A stretch of 64,000 nucleotides of DNA from Streptococcus oralis (GCF_022749195.1 NZ_CP094226.1:460001-524000), one strand, 5' to 3'; positions 19,903 to 31,861 are shown, counted from the first letter of the stretch. The notes: a model not told the origin generated them from the letters alone. A program made the numbers and translations.

Positions 19903-21918
19903 ATGAATCTACATCAACCCTTGCATGTCTTGCCTGGTGTGGGACCAAAGTCAGCAGAGAAATACGCTAAACTAGGAATTGAAAACTTACAAGACCTCTT
20001 GCTCTACTTTCCTTTCCGTTATGAAGATTTCAAGACCAAGCAGGTCCTAGAGCTGGAAGATGGTGAAAAGGCTGTTCTTTCTGGTCAAGTCGTGACTCCT
20101 GCCAGTGTCCAGTATTATGGTTTTAAGCGCAATCGCCTGCGTTTTAGCCTCAAGCAGGGAGAAGTCGTTTTTGCGGTTAATTTCTTTAACCAGCCTTATC
20201 TAGCAGATAAGATAGAGTTGGGAGCAACTCTTGCCGTTTTTGGAAAATGGGACCGTGCCAAGGCCAGTCTGACTGGGATGAAGGTTCTAGCTCAGGTGGA
20301 AGATGACCTCCAGCCTGTCTATCGTCTGGCTCAAGGAATCAGTCAGGCCAGTCTGGTCAAGGTCATCAAGACGGCTTTTGATCAGGGACTGGACCTCTTG
20401 ATAGAGGAAAACCTTCCCCAGTCTTTGCTGGACAAATACAAACTCATGTCCCGTTGTCAGGCAGTTCGTGCTATGCATTTTCCAAAGGATTTGGCAGAAT
20501 ACAAGCAGGCCCTTCGCCGTATCAAGTTTGAGGAACTCTTTTATTTCCAAATGCAGTTACAGACGCTCAAGTCTGAAAATAGAGTTCAAGGAAGTGGTCT
20601 GGTTCTGGATTGGTCTCAGGAAAAAGTGACTGCCGTTAAAGAAAATCTTCCTTTTGCCCTGACTCAAGCTCAAGAAAAGAGTCTGCAGGAGATTTTGACC
20701 GACATGAAGTCCGACCACCACATGAATCGTCTCCTGCAAGGAGATGTGGGGAGCGGGAAAACAGTAGTCGCTGGTTTGGCTATGTTTGCGGCGGTGACGG
20801 CTGGCTACCAGGCGGCTCTCATGGTGCCAACAGAAATCCTTGCTGAGCAACACTTTGAAAGTCTACAGAGGCTCTTTCCAGACTTGAAACTCGCTCTCTT
20901 GACAGGATCCCTGAAAGCTGCAGAAAAAAGAGAAGTCTTGGAGACCATAGCAAAGGGTGGGGCTGATTTGATTATCGGAACCCACGCTCTGATACAGGAT
21001 GGGGTTGATTATGCTCGTCTTGGTTTGATTATCATCGATGAGCAGCACCGTTTTGGTGTGGGCCAAAGGCGTATTTTACGGGAAAAAGGGGACAATCCTG
21101 ACGTTCTCATGATGACAGCGACGCCCATTCCACGAACCTTGGCTATCACAGCCTTTGGCGATATGGATGTTTCTATTATTGACCAGATGCCAGCAGGGCG
21201 GAAGCCGATTGTGACGCGCTGGATTAAGCATGAGCAGTTGCCTCAGGTCTTGACTTGGTTAGAGGGAGAAATTCAAAAAGGTTCTCAAGCCTATGTCATC
21301 TCTCCCTTGATTGAAGAATCTGAAGCTCTAGATCTGAAAAATGCCATTGCCTTATCTGAGGAGTTGACAGCTCATTTTGCTGGCAAGACAGAAGTGGCTC
21401 TTCTACATGGTAAGATGAAGAGTGACGAAAAAGACCAGATTATGCAGGAATTCAAAGAGAGAAAAACGGATATTCTGGTTTCGACGACGGTTATCGAGGT
21501 CGGGGTTAATGTTCCCAATGCGACCGTCATGATTATCATGGATGCCGATCGGTTCGGTCTCAGTCAGCTTCACCAGCTCAGAGGCCGTGTTGGTCGGGGG
21601 GACAAGCAGTCCTATGCTGTTCTTGTGGCTAATCCCAAGACGGACTCTGGGAAGGATCGCATGCGCATCATGACAGAAACGACTAATGGATTTGTCCTTG
21701 CGGAGGAAGATTTGAAAATGCGTGGTTCTGGAGAGATTTTTGGAACCAGACAGTCAGGACTTCCAGAGTTTCAAGTGGCTGATATTATCGAAGATTTTCC
21801 GATTTTAGAAGAAGCCAGAAAGGTTGCCAGCTACATTAGTTCGATAGAAGGTTGGCAAGAGGATCCAGAATGGCGCATGATTGCTCTCCATCTGGAAAAG
21901 AAAGAACATCTAGATTAA
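19903..21918 (+). CDS. recG: ATP-dependent DNA helicase RecG
   Basis: Branch-migration helicase that remodels stalled forks and Holliday junctions, 671 aa. An N-terminal wedge/OB domain (about residues 50-150) is followed by two helicase lobes: Walker A GDVGSGKTVV (about residues 280-289), DEQH box IIDEQHRFG, TATPIPRTL, and motif VI QLHQLRGRVGRG. The start lies behind AAGGAGGGG. Its stop codon is the first base of a BOX element. Confidence 0.97.
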   Translation: MNLHQPLHVLPGVGPKSAEKYAKLGIENLQDLLLYFPFRYEDFKTKQVLELEDGEKAVLSGQVVTPASVQYYGFKRNRLRFSLKQGEVVFAVNFFNQPYLADKIELGATLAVFGKWDRAKASLTGMKVLAQVEDDLQPVYRLAQGISQASLVKVIKTAFDQGLDLLIEENLPQSLLDKYKLMSRCQAVRAMHFPKDLAEYKQALRRIKFEELFYFQMQLQTLKSENRVQGSGLVLDWSQEKVTAVKENLPFALTQAQEKSLQEILTDMKSDHHMNRLLQGDVGSGKTVVAGLAMFAAVTAGYQAALMVPTEILAEQHFESLQRLFPDLKLALLTGSLKAAEKREVLETIAKGGADLIIGTHALIQDGVDYARLGLIIIDEQHRFGVGQRRILREKGDNPDVLMMTATPIPRTLAITAFGDMDVSIIDQMPAGRKPIVTRWIKHEQLPQVLTWLEGEIQKGSQAYVISPLIEESEALDLKNAIALSEELTAHFAGKTEVALLHGKMKSDEKDQIMQEFKERKTDILVSTTVIEVGVNVPNATVMIIMDADRFGLSQLHQLRGRVGRGDKQSYAVLVANPKTDSGKDRMRIMTETTNGFVLAEEDLKMRGSGEIFGTRQSGLPEFQVADIIEDFPILEEARKVASYISSIEGWQEDPEWRMIALHLEKKEHLD

Positions 21919-22070
21919 TACTCTTCGAAAATCAAATTCAAACCACGTCAACGTCGCCTTGGATTATATATGTAACTGACTTCGTCAGTCTTATCTACAA
22001 CCTCAAAGCAGTGCTTTGAGCAACCTGCGGCTAGTTTCCTAGTTTGCTCTTTGATTTTCATTGAGTATAA
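21918..22070 (+). repeat. BOX element, complete (boxA-boxB-boxC)
   Basis: A 153-bp repeat starting ATACTCTTCGAAAATC, including CCACGTCAACGTCGCCTTGG (the boxA region targeted by classical BOX typing) and ending in TTTCATTGAGTATAA. boxB supplies CTGACTTCGTCAG and TCAAAGCAGTGCTTTGA hairpins. The length matches one boxA, one boxB and one boxC. BOX elements occur in many copies in pneumococcus and relatives. Two further copies lie at 35246 and 39991. Confidence 0.92.
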
Positions 22071-22151
22071 GCTTTCTCTAAGGAAAACTTAAGCTAGCTT
22101 TTAGGTTTGGGCTTTATACTAGAGTCATCAAAAAGAAACGAGGACTCTCAC

Positions 22152-22223
22152 ATGACGATTAAAGTAACCTACCAAAAGAAATTTCAAACCGTCAAACTAG
22201 AGAAAGGAGCTAGCACCTATTGA
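22152..22223 (+). CDS. possible 23-aa peptide
   Basis: A short frame ATG...TGA encoding MTIKVTYQKKFQTVKLEKG plus four residues, followed 7 bases later by a terminator. There is a weak GAGG ribosome-binding site and a TATACT -10-like box near 22118. It is basic and has no hydrophobic segment. It could be a small peptide, or the remnant of a longer gene cut by the stop. I do not recognise it. Confidence 0.35.
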   Translation: MTIKVTYQKKFQTVKLEKGASTY

Positions 22224-22230
22224 TACACGA

Positions 22231-22256
22231 AGAGCGGAAACGCTCTTTTTATTTTT
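22231..22256 (+). terminator. terminator
   Basis: Hairpin GAGCGGAAACGCTC followed by TTTTTATTTTT. Confidence 0.8.
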
Positions 22257-22348
22257 AAAACTACTTTCAGACGATAGGTTTGAGAAAAGAGAATCTAAAA
22301 TCACTTTCTGTTTATCTTTCTTTCTTGCATTGCTTTCCTAGATATGCT
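22255..22348 (+). promoter_or_regulatory. nan-type promoter of the acetyl esterase
   Basis: TTAAAACTACTTTCAG (22255-22270) is a degenerate copy of the palindrome CTGAAASTACTTTCAG found before nanA, nanE and the lyase. GAATCTAAAATC (22291) matches the second shared motif. The -10 TATGCT (22343-22348) lies exactly 52 bp after the second motif, as in the other three promoters. No good -35 is visible, consistent with activation. Confidence 0.55.
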
Positions 22349-22355
22349 AGAGTTA

Positions 22356-22369
22356 TGATAGCGATTACA
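22356..22369 (+). promoter_or_regulatory. cre site (CcpA operator)
   Basis: TGATAGCGATTACA matches the cre consensus TGWAANCGNTNWCA with one mismatch. It overlaps the expected transcription start of the esterase gene, a position used for glucose repression. Confidence 0.65.
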
Positions 22370-22387
22370 AAATAAAAGGAGCATGCT

Positions 22388-23371
22388 ATGAAACATCCAG
22401 CTTTGTTAGAAGAAATCAAGACTTATAAAGGAAGGGATGAGATTCCAGAAGACTTTGATGCTTTCTGGGATGAAGAGGTCAAAAAAGTTTCATCTCTTCC
22501 AGCCTACCAGTTGGAGGAAAGAGATTTTCATATTCCTCAAGTCAAGTGTTATGAGCTGACCTTTGAAGGAACTAATGAAGGAAAGGTCTATGCACGAATC
22601 GTCCTTCCAAAGACTGAGGAGAAGGTTCCGCTAATCTTCCACTTTCATGGTTATATGGGACGTGGCTGGGACTGGGTCGACATGCTGGCCTATACTGTAG
22701 CTGGTTACGGTGTTGTCTCCATGGATGTACGGGGCCAGTCTGGCTATTCTCAAGACGGCATGCGTTCTCCTCTTGGAAATACGGTGAAAGGGCATATCAT
22801 CCGTGGTGCTGTTGAAGGTAGGGAGCATCTCTTTTATAAGGATGTCTATCTGGATATTTACCAGTTGATTGAAATTGTTGCCAGTCTCCCTCAGGTAGAT
22901 GAGGAAAGACTTTCTAGCTATGGTGCCTCACAAGGGGGTGCTTTAGCCCTGGTTGCAGCAGCGCTCAATCCTCGGATTCAGAAAACAGTTGCCATCTATC
23001 CTTTCTTGTCAGACTTTAGACGAGTGCTTGAGATTGGCAATACCAGTGAAGCCTATGATGAACTTTTCCGATATTTCAAGTTCCACGATCCTTTCCATGA
23101 AACAGAGGAGGAAATCATGGCGACCCTTGCCTATATCGATGTGAAAAATCTTGCCCATCGCATTCAAGGTGAGGTCAAGATGATTACGGGCTTGGATGAC
23201 GATGTCTGCTATCCTATTACCCAGTTTGCGATTTACAACCGTCTAACTTGCGACAAGGCCTATCGTATCATGCCCGAGTATGCTCACGAAGCCATGAATG
23301 TTTTTGTCAATGACCAAGTCTACAACTGGCTCTGTGGCAGTGAGATTCCTTTTTCTTATGTAAAAAAATGA
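22388..23371 (+). CDS. axe1: carbohydrate acetyl esterase, CE7 family
   Basis: Alpha/beta-hydrolase of 327 aa, the usual CE7 (acetylxylan esterase/cephalosporin C deacetylase) length. The catalytic triad can be placed at S181 (GASQGGA), D270 (TGLDDDVCYP) and H300 (EYAHEAM). There is no signal peptide, so it acts in the cytoplasm on imported sugars. It is adjacent to the sialidase locus, its promoter has nan-type motifs, and from memory the pneumococcal homologue (Axe) has been reported to deacetylate sialic acids. A role in removing O-acetyl groups from sialic acid is therefore likely. Confidence 0.87.
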   Translation: MKHPALLEEIKTYKGRDEIPEDFDAFWDEEVKKVSSLPAYQLEERDFHIPQVKCYELTFEGTNEGKVYARIVLPKTEEKVPLIFHFHGYMGRGWDWVDMLAYTVAGYGVVSMDVRGQSGYSQDGMRSPLGNTVKGHIIRGAVEGREHLFYKDVYLDIYQLIEIVASLPQVDEERLSSYGASQGGALALVAAALNPRIQKTVAIYPFLSDFRRVLEIGNTSEAYDELFRYFKFHDPFHETEEEIMATLAYIDVKNLAHRIQGEVKMITGLDDDVCYPITQFAIYNRLTCDKAYRIMPEYAHEAMNVFVNDQVYNWLCGSEIPFSYVKK

Positions 23372-23681
23372 AGAGATAGTAGTGACTTTCTTCAGATTGA
23401 AGAAAAAGTCCATTTTGGCCAATTTTCTTTTGCTAGAGAAATTAAAAAAATCTTAAAAATAGTATTATATCAGTATACCTAAGAATTTTCACTATACGGT
23501 AGCCAACCTCCAAAAGGGAAATTTTTAATTGCTGATAGTGTTTCTCTATGTTCTGAAGCCAGTATCAATAGATACTGGCTTTTATATTTTTAAATTAATA
23601 AATACCATGTTCAATTAGAGATTAAACATGATATAATAGAAAAAAATATATGTTTTACAAATATGATAGGAGATTGTTCAG
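23372..23681 (+). other. intergenic region between the esterase and the RM locus
   Basis: 310 bases without a gene. It holds a small imperfect hairpin near 23382-23410, a clear terminator (23557-23590) and AT-rich sequence with a probable promoter (CATGATATAATAG near 23628) for the restriction-modification gene. Confidence 0.6.
23557..23590 (+). terminator. terminator
   Basis: A 10-bp stem AGCCAGTATC/GATACTGGCT with loop AATA, followed by a T-rich run. Confidence 0.88.
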
Positions 23682-25736
23682 ATGGCAAAAGGGAAAGAAA
23701 AAATTCAATCAGTTGAGCCTATGGTGGCTGATTTAGTCAATGGTTGGTTGAAATCATATGGTTTAAAATACAAATTGGAACAAGAAACATTAAATTCAGA
23801 AATAGATAAAGCTTTAATGGAGTATGCGTCTAAAAGTGGGGGTGATGGTGGAAATCGTCCTGATGCAAAATTATTACTGCAAGATAAACATATGGATTAT
23901 TGGCCAATTTTGATTGAGTATAAAGGTTATAAGGATAAGTTGGAGAAACTTGATGGCAATGGACAAGTTTATAATATAAATGCTAAGAATGAGCCTTATT
24001 ATTCACATATCAATTCTTTTGCCGTTAATGGAGCAGTACATTATGCTAATGCATTATTACACTATACGAGTTATACAGACATTATTTCGATAGGGGTTAC
24101 AGGATACAAAGATGAACAAGGGGAACTTCAGACACAAATTGGGGTCTACTATGTTTCAAAAGATAACTTTGGTATTGGCCAAAAGGTAGATGACTATACT
24201 GATCTATCTTTTTTGAAGTCTGAGCATTTCGATACCTTTATCGAAAAAGTCAAAACTTTAGAACTGACGATTGAGGAAGCTGAAAAATTAAAAGAACAGC
24301 GAGAAAGAGAAATCGATGTCAGATTAACGAAACTTAATAATGATATCTATCAAAGCGAAAAAGGTTTAGGTGAAAATGACCGTGTATATTTAGTGGCAGC
24401 TTCTATCATTGCCACTCTCGGAGTTCCAGGTAAGGTTAAGCCACTCGATAAAGAAGATTTAAAGTCATCCATTGAAGAAGATTATCGAGATGGAGATATA
24501 ATTATCAGAAAAGTTAATAATTTTTTGAATGAGAAGAATATTCCGCAAGGTAAAAAAAATATAATTATTCGTACATTGAAAAATACATTAACTACGGACA
24601 ATATTAATAAACCAGTAAATGGCGAAAGCCAACTCAAACGAGTTTTCAGTAAAATTGTTGATGATTTAGGTATTTACTACAAAATTGGTCTGAATACTGA
24701 TTTTACTGGAAAACTCTTTAATGAGATGTATTCATGGTTAGGTTTTACACAAGATAAGTTAAATGATGTTGTTCTAACTCCATCATACGTAGCTAATTTA
24801 TTAGTGAAATTGGCTCGTGTTGACAAAGACTCCTATGTTTGGGACTTTGCGACTGGTTCTGCGGGTTTGTTGGTTGCGGCAATGAATGAAATGCTGAATG
24901 ACGCTAAAAATAAAATTGCTTCACCAGATGAATTATACAAAAAAGAAGCGGAAATTAAAGCAAATCAACTTTTAGGTTTAGAAATACTATCATCTGTCTA
25001 TATGTTAGCTGTTCTCAATATGATTATGATGGGAGATGGCTCATCAAATATTATCAACGAAGACTCTCTAACACAATTTAATGGTAAATATGGTTATGGT
25101 AAGAAAGATGAGAAATTTCCAGCAACTGCGTTTATCCTTAATCCTCCATATTCAGCAGAGGGTAACGGAATGATTTTTGTCAAACGTGCCCTTTCTATGA
25201 TGGATAAAGGATATGCTTCTGTCATTATTCAAGGTTCGGCTGGAAGTGGTAAGGCAACGGATATTAACAAGGAAATTTTAGAGTCGAATAGATTACTTGC
25301 AAGTATTAAGATGCCTATTGATTTATTTGTAGGTAAATCTAGTGTTCAAACCTATATTTATGTTTTTCGAGTTGGAGAAGCGCATGAAAATGATTATATT
25401 GTAAAATTTATTGATTTCACAAATGATGGTTATACCAGAACTAATCGTAAGAAAGCAAGCAACAATCTTAGGGATACAGACCATGCTAAAGAAAAATATC
25501 AAGAAGTTGTAGATTTGGTGAAATACGGTAAAAGTAAACTACAGTATTTATCTGAAGAGGAATATTATGAAGGTAACATTGATGTTACTAACGGAAATGA
25601 CTGGAATCAATCAGCACCTGTTGACCTGAAGCCTACTTTGAATGACTTTAAGAAAACAATTGGAGATTATTTAGCTTGGGAAGTTTCTAACTTGTTAAGA
25701 AATCAAACAGTAGAGGATGAAACGCTGGGAAAATAG
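23682..25736 (+). CDS. nuclease-methyltransferase subunit of a BcgI-like (type IIB/IIG) RM system
   Basis: A 684-aa protein combining a nuclease and an N6-adenine DNA methyltransferase. The N-terminal part has a PD-ExK nuclease signature: P60-D61, then E79-Y80-K81 in PILIEYKG. A helical linker follows. The methyltransferase has a SAM motif DFATGSAGLL (D388) and catalytic NPPY (N487). The domain order is that of BcgI-type A subunits and type IIG enzymes, not of plain HsdM. The gene ends GGA AAA TAG, a slippery -1 heptamer G GGA AAA at the stop, with a hairpin 6 bases on. The specificity frame continues in -1. The DNA is visibly more AT-rich than its neighbours, suggesting transfer. Confidence 0.87.
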   Translation: MAKGKEKIQSVEPMVADLVNGWLKSYGLKYKLEQETLNSEIDKALMEYASKSGGDGGNRPDAKLLLQDKHMDYWPILIEYKGYKDKLEKLDGNGQVYNINAKNEPYYSHINSFAVNGAVHYANALLHYTSYTDIISIGVTGYKDEQGELQTQIGVYYVSKDNFGIGQKVDDYTDLSFLKSEHFDTFIEKVKTLELTIEEAEKLKEQREREIDVRLTKLNNDIYQSEKGLGENDRVYLVAASIIATLGVPGKVKPLDKEDLKSSIEEDYRDGDIIIRKVNNFLNEKNIPQGKKNIIIRTLKNTLTTDNINKPVNGESQLKRVFSKIVDDLGIYYKIGLNTDFTGKLFNEMYSWLGFTQDKLNDVVLTPSYVANLLVKLARVDKDSYVWDFATGSAGLLVAAMNEMLNDAKNKIASPDELYKKEAEIKANQLLGLEILSSVYMLAVLNMIMMGDGSSNIINEDSLTQFNGKYGYGKKDEKFPATAFILNPPYSAEGNGMIFVKRALSMMDKGYASVIIQGSAGSGKATDINKEILESNRLLASIKMPIDLFVGKSSVQTYIYVFRVGEAHENDYIVKFIDFTNDGYTRTNRKKASNNLRDTDHAKEKYQEVVDLVKYGKSKLQYLSEEEYYEGNIDVTNGNDWNQSAPVDLKPTLNDFKKTIGDYLAWEVSNLLRNQTVEDETLGK

Positions 25737-25776
25737 ACGCCTCACTTAACGAGAAACTGAGAAGCGTTGAGTGGGG
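25727..25776 (+). promoter_or_regulatory. candidate programmed -1 ribosomal frameshift signal
   Basis: Slippery heptamer G GGA AAA (25727-25733), in the correct phase for the upstream gene and followed at once by TAG. After a 6-base spacer (25734-25739), arms CCTCACTTAACG (25740-25751) and CGTTGAGTGGGG (25765-25776) form a 12-bp stem with two G-U pairs and no mismatch, loop 13 bases. A -1 slip puts ribosomes into the specificity-subunit frame at ATA 25733. All elements are read directly; function is inferred. Confidence 0.7.
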
Positions 25777-26875
25777 GGAATATAAAATTGAAGATTTATT
25801 TATTGTTAAAACGTCGAAAGGATATGATGCCGGGAAATTAAATTTTATTTCTAAAAGTAAGGAAACTTTTGAATTTATTGGACGTACACAGTCTGATTAT
25901 GGGGTTCAAGGTTATGTTTTAAAGTTAGACTCAGAACCAAATGATAGTGGATGTATCTCAGTCAGTCAGATTGGTGCTGTACATGCGCAACTACGGAATA
26001 AAAAATGGTATTCTAGTCAAAACATATTTATATTGAAGCCAAAAACTGATAAATTAATCAACCAATGGTTAATTGTTGCAATTAATAAAGCTTTATCTAG
26101 TTTTGGAGGGTATTCAAGCTATCCTACTTTATCAACCTTAAAGAAACTAACAATTTTGCTTCCGATAAATAATGAACAAATAGATTTTAAATTTATGGAT
26201 ACTTTTATAGCGGAGCTAGAGGCAGAGCGTATAGCGGAGCTATCCGCTTACTTAAAAGTAAGCGGATTGGACAATTATGAATTGTCCGCTGAAGAGCTAA
26301 AAGCTCTTCAAGATTATGATTCTATGGTGTGGAGAGAGTATAAATTAGGTGACCTATTTGACGTACAAACATACAAAAAACGATTTGATGCTAATAAAGT
26401 TGATTTATTAAGCGAGGGTGGACATCCATATGTAGTAAGAAAAAGCTCTGATAATGGAATTAAAGGCTATATTCGGGAGTGTACGGATTATTTGAATGAT
26501 GGGAATACAATTTCGTTTGGACAAGATACTGCAACTTCATTTTATCAGGAGAAACCATATTTCACTGGCGATAAAATAAAAATTTTGAAACCGAAGTTTC
26601 AGGATTTCAGAAAAGAAAATGCTTTATTATTTGTGGCTGCAATAACTAGATCTTTTTCAAAATTCTCATGGGGGAATTCTAGTTATAGTGTTCAAATAAT
26701 TCAAAATCAAAAGCTTTGTTTACCAATAAAAAATGATAAAATAGACATCAATTATATTGAAATATTTTTAAAAGCTATTTCTAAACTAATCATTCAAGAT
26801 GTAGTTAAGTATGCAGATGAAAGAATTGATGCGACTAAAAGAGTTGTAGGAGAACACAATATAAACCAAAATTAA
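25733..26875 (+). CDS. specificity (S) subunit frame, expressed by -1 frameshift or start-less
   Basis: An open frame of 380 codons in -1 relative to the RM gene. It has two target-recognition domains: the first from VEWGEYKIEDLF, the second from VWREYKLGDLFDVQ (near 26326). They are joined by a helical spacer (FIAELEAERIAELSAYLKVSG), the classic HsdS/BcgIB layout. No ATG, GTG or TTG occurs in frame between the last stop (TGA 25718) and TTG 26033, which would delete most of the first recognition domain. With the frameshift, the product is a 1064-residue RM-S fusion, similar in design to single-chain type IIG/IIB enzymes. The alternative is a start region lost by a one-base indel. Confidence 0.75.
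   Translation: MDASLNEKLRSVEWGEYKIEDLFIVKTSKGYDAGKLNFISKSKETFEFIGRTQSDYGVQGYVLKLDSEPNDSGCISVSQIGAVHAQLRNKKWYSSQNIFILKPKTDKLINQWLIVAINKALSSFGGYSSYPTLSTLKKLTILLPINNEQIDFKFMDTFIAELEAERIAELSAYLKVSGLDNYELSAEELKALQDYDSMVWREYKLGDLFDVQTYKKRFDANKVDLLSEGGHPYVVRKSSDNGIKGYIRECTDYLNDGNTISFGQDTATSFYQEKPYFTGDKIKILKPKFQDFRKENALLFVAAITRSFSKFSWGNSSYSVQIIQNQKLCLPIKNDKIDINYIEIFLKAISKLIIQDVVKYADERIDATKRVVGEHNINQN
26233..26309 (+). repeat. cluster of perfect inverted repeats inside the S frame
   Basis: Four hairpins sit back to back in the spacer between recognition domains: AGCGGA/TCCGCT (26233-26248), a 10-bp stem TCCGCTTACT/AGTAAGCGGA (26243-26266), GGACAATT/AATTGTCC (26269-26287) and GAAGAGCT/AGCTCTTC (26291-26309). 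AGCGGA and TCCGCT each occur twice, so alternative pairings are possible. Confidence 0.85.
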
Positions 26876-27244
26876 AGTCAATTTTAACAAATTGACTAAC
26901 CATATTACTCAGCTTTCTATTGGTAGAAATATGTTAGTTAGGAAGTAAATCTAAATTCCAAATCGTCTTAGCATTTCGTAAAAATTTACGGAATGCTTTT
27001 TTCTATAGTGCGATTAGTTATATCGTAAGCAATGTTAGAAGTTAACTAGAGTAGGTTCGATGTTTCCATAGAAACGAGGAGCCCTCGCTTTACAGCGATT
27101 TTTGAAATTCTTAATATCAATGTACTTCAATAAAAATCAACTGAATGATTAGAATTTCATGAAAAAATTAAATCTTTGGATATTGGATAAAATCGAACTT
27201 TTTGGGGTGCGGTACACACTAGCCCTCTTTTTAACATCCAAAAC
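26876..27244 (+). other. intergenic region between the RM locus and the nanA promoter
   Basis: About 370 bases without a gene. It contains the RM terminator (26970-26997), the string AGAGTAGGTTCG at 27050 that recurs at 35460, and a small hairpin TCGCTTTACAGCGA followed by TTTTT near 27085. The rest is AT-rich with nothing recognisable. Confidence 0.55.
26970..27003 (+). terminator. terminator of the RM locus
   Basis: A 13-bp stem AGCATTTCGTAAA/TTTACGGAATGCT with one G-U pair and a very short loop, followed by TTTTTTC. Confidence 0.85.
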
Positions 27245-27344
27245 CTGAAAGTACTTTCAGAAAATTTAAAATATTAAAATATTCTTAAAAGTAAAATCTA
27301 TTCTGTGGTAACATAGATATAAATATAAGACTTTATTGTATAAT
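27245..27344 (+). promoter_or_regulatory. nanA promoter with bipartite nan operator
   Basis: A perfect palindrome CTGAAAGTACTTTCAG (27245-27260) and a second motif AAAAGTAAAATCTATTCT starting 42 bp later (27287). The -10 TATAAT (27339-27344) lies 94 bp after the palindrome start. The -35 position (GATATA) is poor, consistent with dependence on an activator, probably NanR. The same 42- and 94-bp spacings occur before nanE and the lyase gene. Confidence 0.7.
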
Positions 27345-30930
<3,586 letters not shown>

Positions 30931-30962
30931 TAAGCAAAAGTATTTAAATAAGTCTCAGAAGA

Positions 30963-30994
30963 GATAGCAGGTTTTTCAGCCTGCTATCTTTTTT
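30963..30994 (+). terminator. nanA terminator
   Basis: A 9-bp stem GATAGCAGG/CCTGCTATC followed by six T residues. Confidence 0.9.
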
Positions 30995-31029
30995 GACGAC
31001 ATTCAGGTTGATTCGAAATCATAAGAAGT

Positions 31030-31129
31030 CTGAAACTACTTTCAGGATAGTCTGTTCTATAAAATAGTTTTGAAACTGAAATCTATTCTACTACAAGCTA
31101 TTGAAAGCGCTTAACAAATGATATATAAT
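31030..31129 (+). promoter_or_regulatory. nanE promoter with bipartite nan operator and cre-like box
   Basis: Palindrome CTGAAACTACTTTCAG (31030-31045), second motif GAAACTGAAATCTATTCT at +42 (31072), -35 TTGAAA (31101-31106), 17-bp spacer and -10 TATAAT (31124-31129, +94). TGAAAGCGCTTAACA overlaps the -35 and resembles a cre, with one extra base. Confidence 0.72.
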
Positions 31130-31162
31130 AAGCCCATAAGAACAAGAAAGGGAGGAAAGAGG

Positions 31163-31861
31163 ATGCCACAGATTAGCAAAGAAGCCTTGATTGAACAAAT
31201 CAAAGATGGAATCATTGTCTCTTGCCAGGCACTTCCTCACGAACCGCTTTATACAGAAGCGGGAGGAGTCATTCCCTTGCTAGTCAAAGCGGCTGAGCAA
31301 GGTGGAGCAGTCGGTATCCGAGCAAACAGTGTTCGCGATATCAAGGAGATTAAGGAGGTTACGAAACTCCCGATTATCGGGATTATCAAACGTGACTATC
31401 CGCCACAGGAGCCTTTCATTACAGCTACGATGAGAGAAGTTGATGAACTGGCTGAACTCGATATTGAGGTCATTGCTCTGGATTGTACCAAACGTGAACG
31501 TTACGACGGTTTGGAAATTCAGGACTTTATCCGACAAGTCAAAGAAAAATATCCGCATCAACTCTTAATGGCTGATACTAGCACGTTTGAAGAGGGTATA
31601 GCTGCAGTCGAAGCAGGGATTGATTTTGTTGGAACAACCCTATCAGGTTACACCTCTTATAGCCCCAAAGTGGATGGTCCAGACTTTGAACTGATCAAAA
31701 AACTGTGTGAAGCAGGGGTGGATGTCATCGCGGAAGGGAAAATTCATACACCAGAACAAGCTAAGCAAATCCTTGAATATGGGGTGCGAGGCATCGTTGT
31801 TGGTGGAGCTATTACTAGACCAAAAGAGATTACGGAGCGCTTTGTTGCCGGTCTTAAATAA
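31163..31861 (+). CDS. nanE: N-acetylmannosamine-6-phosphate 2-epimerase
   Basis: TIM-barrel epimerase of 232 aa that converts ManNAc-6-phosphate to GlcNAc-6-phosphate. Family motifs are [13 protein letters not shown] near the N-terminus, [30 protein letters not shown] with the catalytic K, and [20 protein letters not shown] 31163 follows a good GGGAGGAAAGAGG region; an earlier in-frame ATG at 31118 lies at the -10 box and is rejected. It acts after the lyase and NanK encoded downstream. Confidence 0.95.
   Translation: MPQISKEALIEQIKDGIIVSCQALPHEPLYTEAGGVIPLLVKAAEQGGAVGIRANSVRDIKEIKEVTKLPIIGIIKRDYPPQEPFITATMREVDELAELDIEVIALDCTKRERYDGLEIQDFIRQVKEKYPHQLLMADTSTFEEGIAAVEAGIDFVGTTLSGYTSYSPKVDGPDFELIKKLCEAGVDVIAEGKIHTPEQAKQILEYGVRGIVVGGAITRPKEITERFVAGLK

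Noticed and set aside
26033..26875. A 280-codon S subunit starting at TTG 26033
   Set aside because: The TTG has no ribosome-binding site and lies deep in the first recognition domain. The open frame reaches back to the -1 slip site, so this start would give a broken protein.
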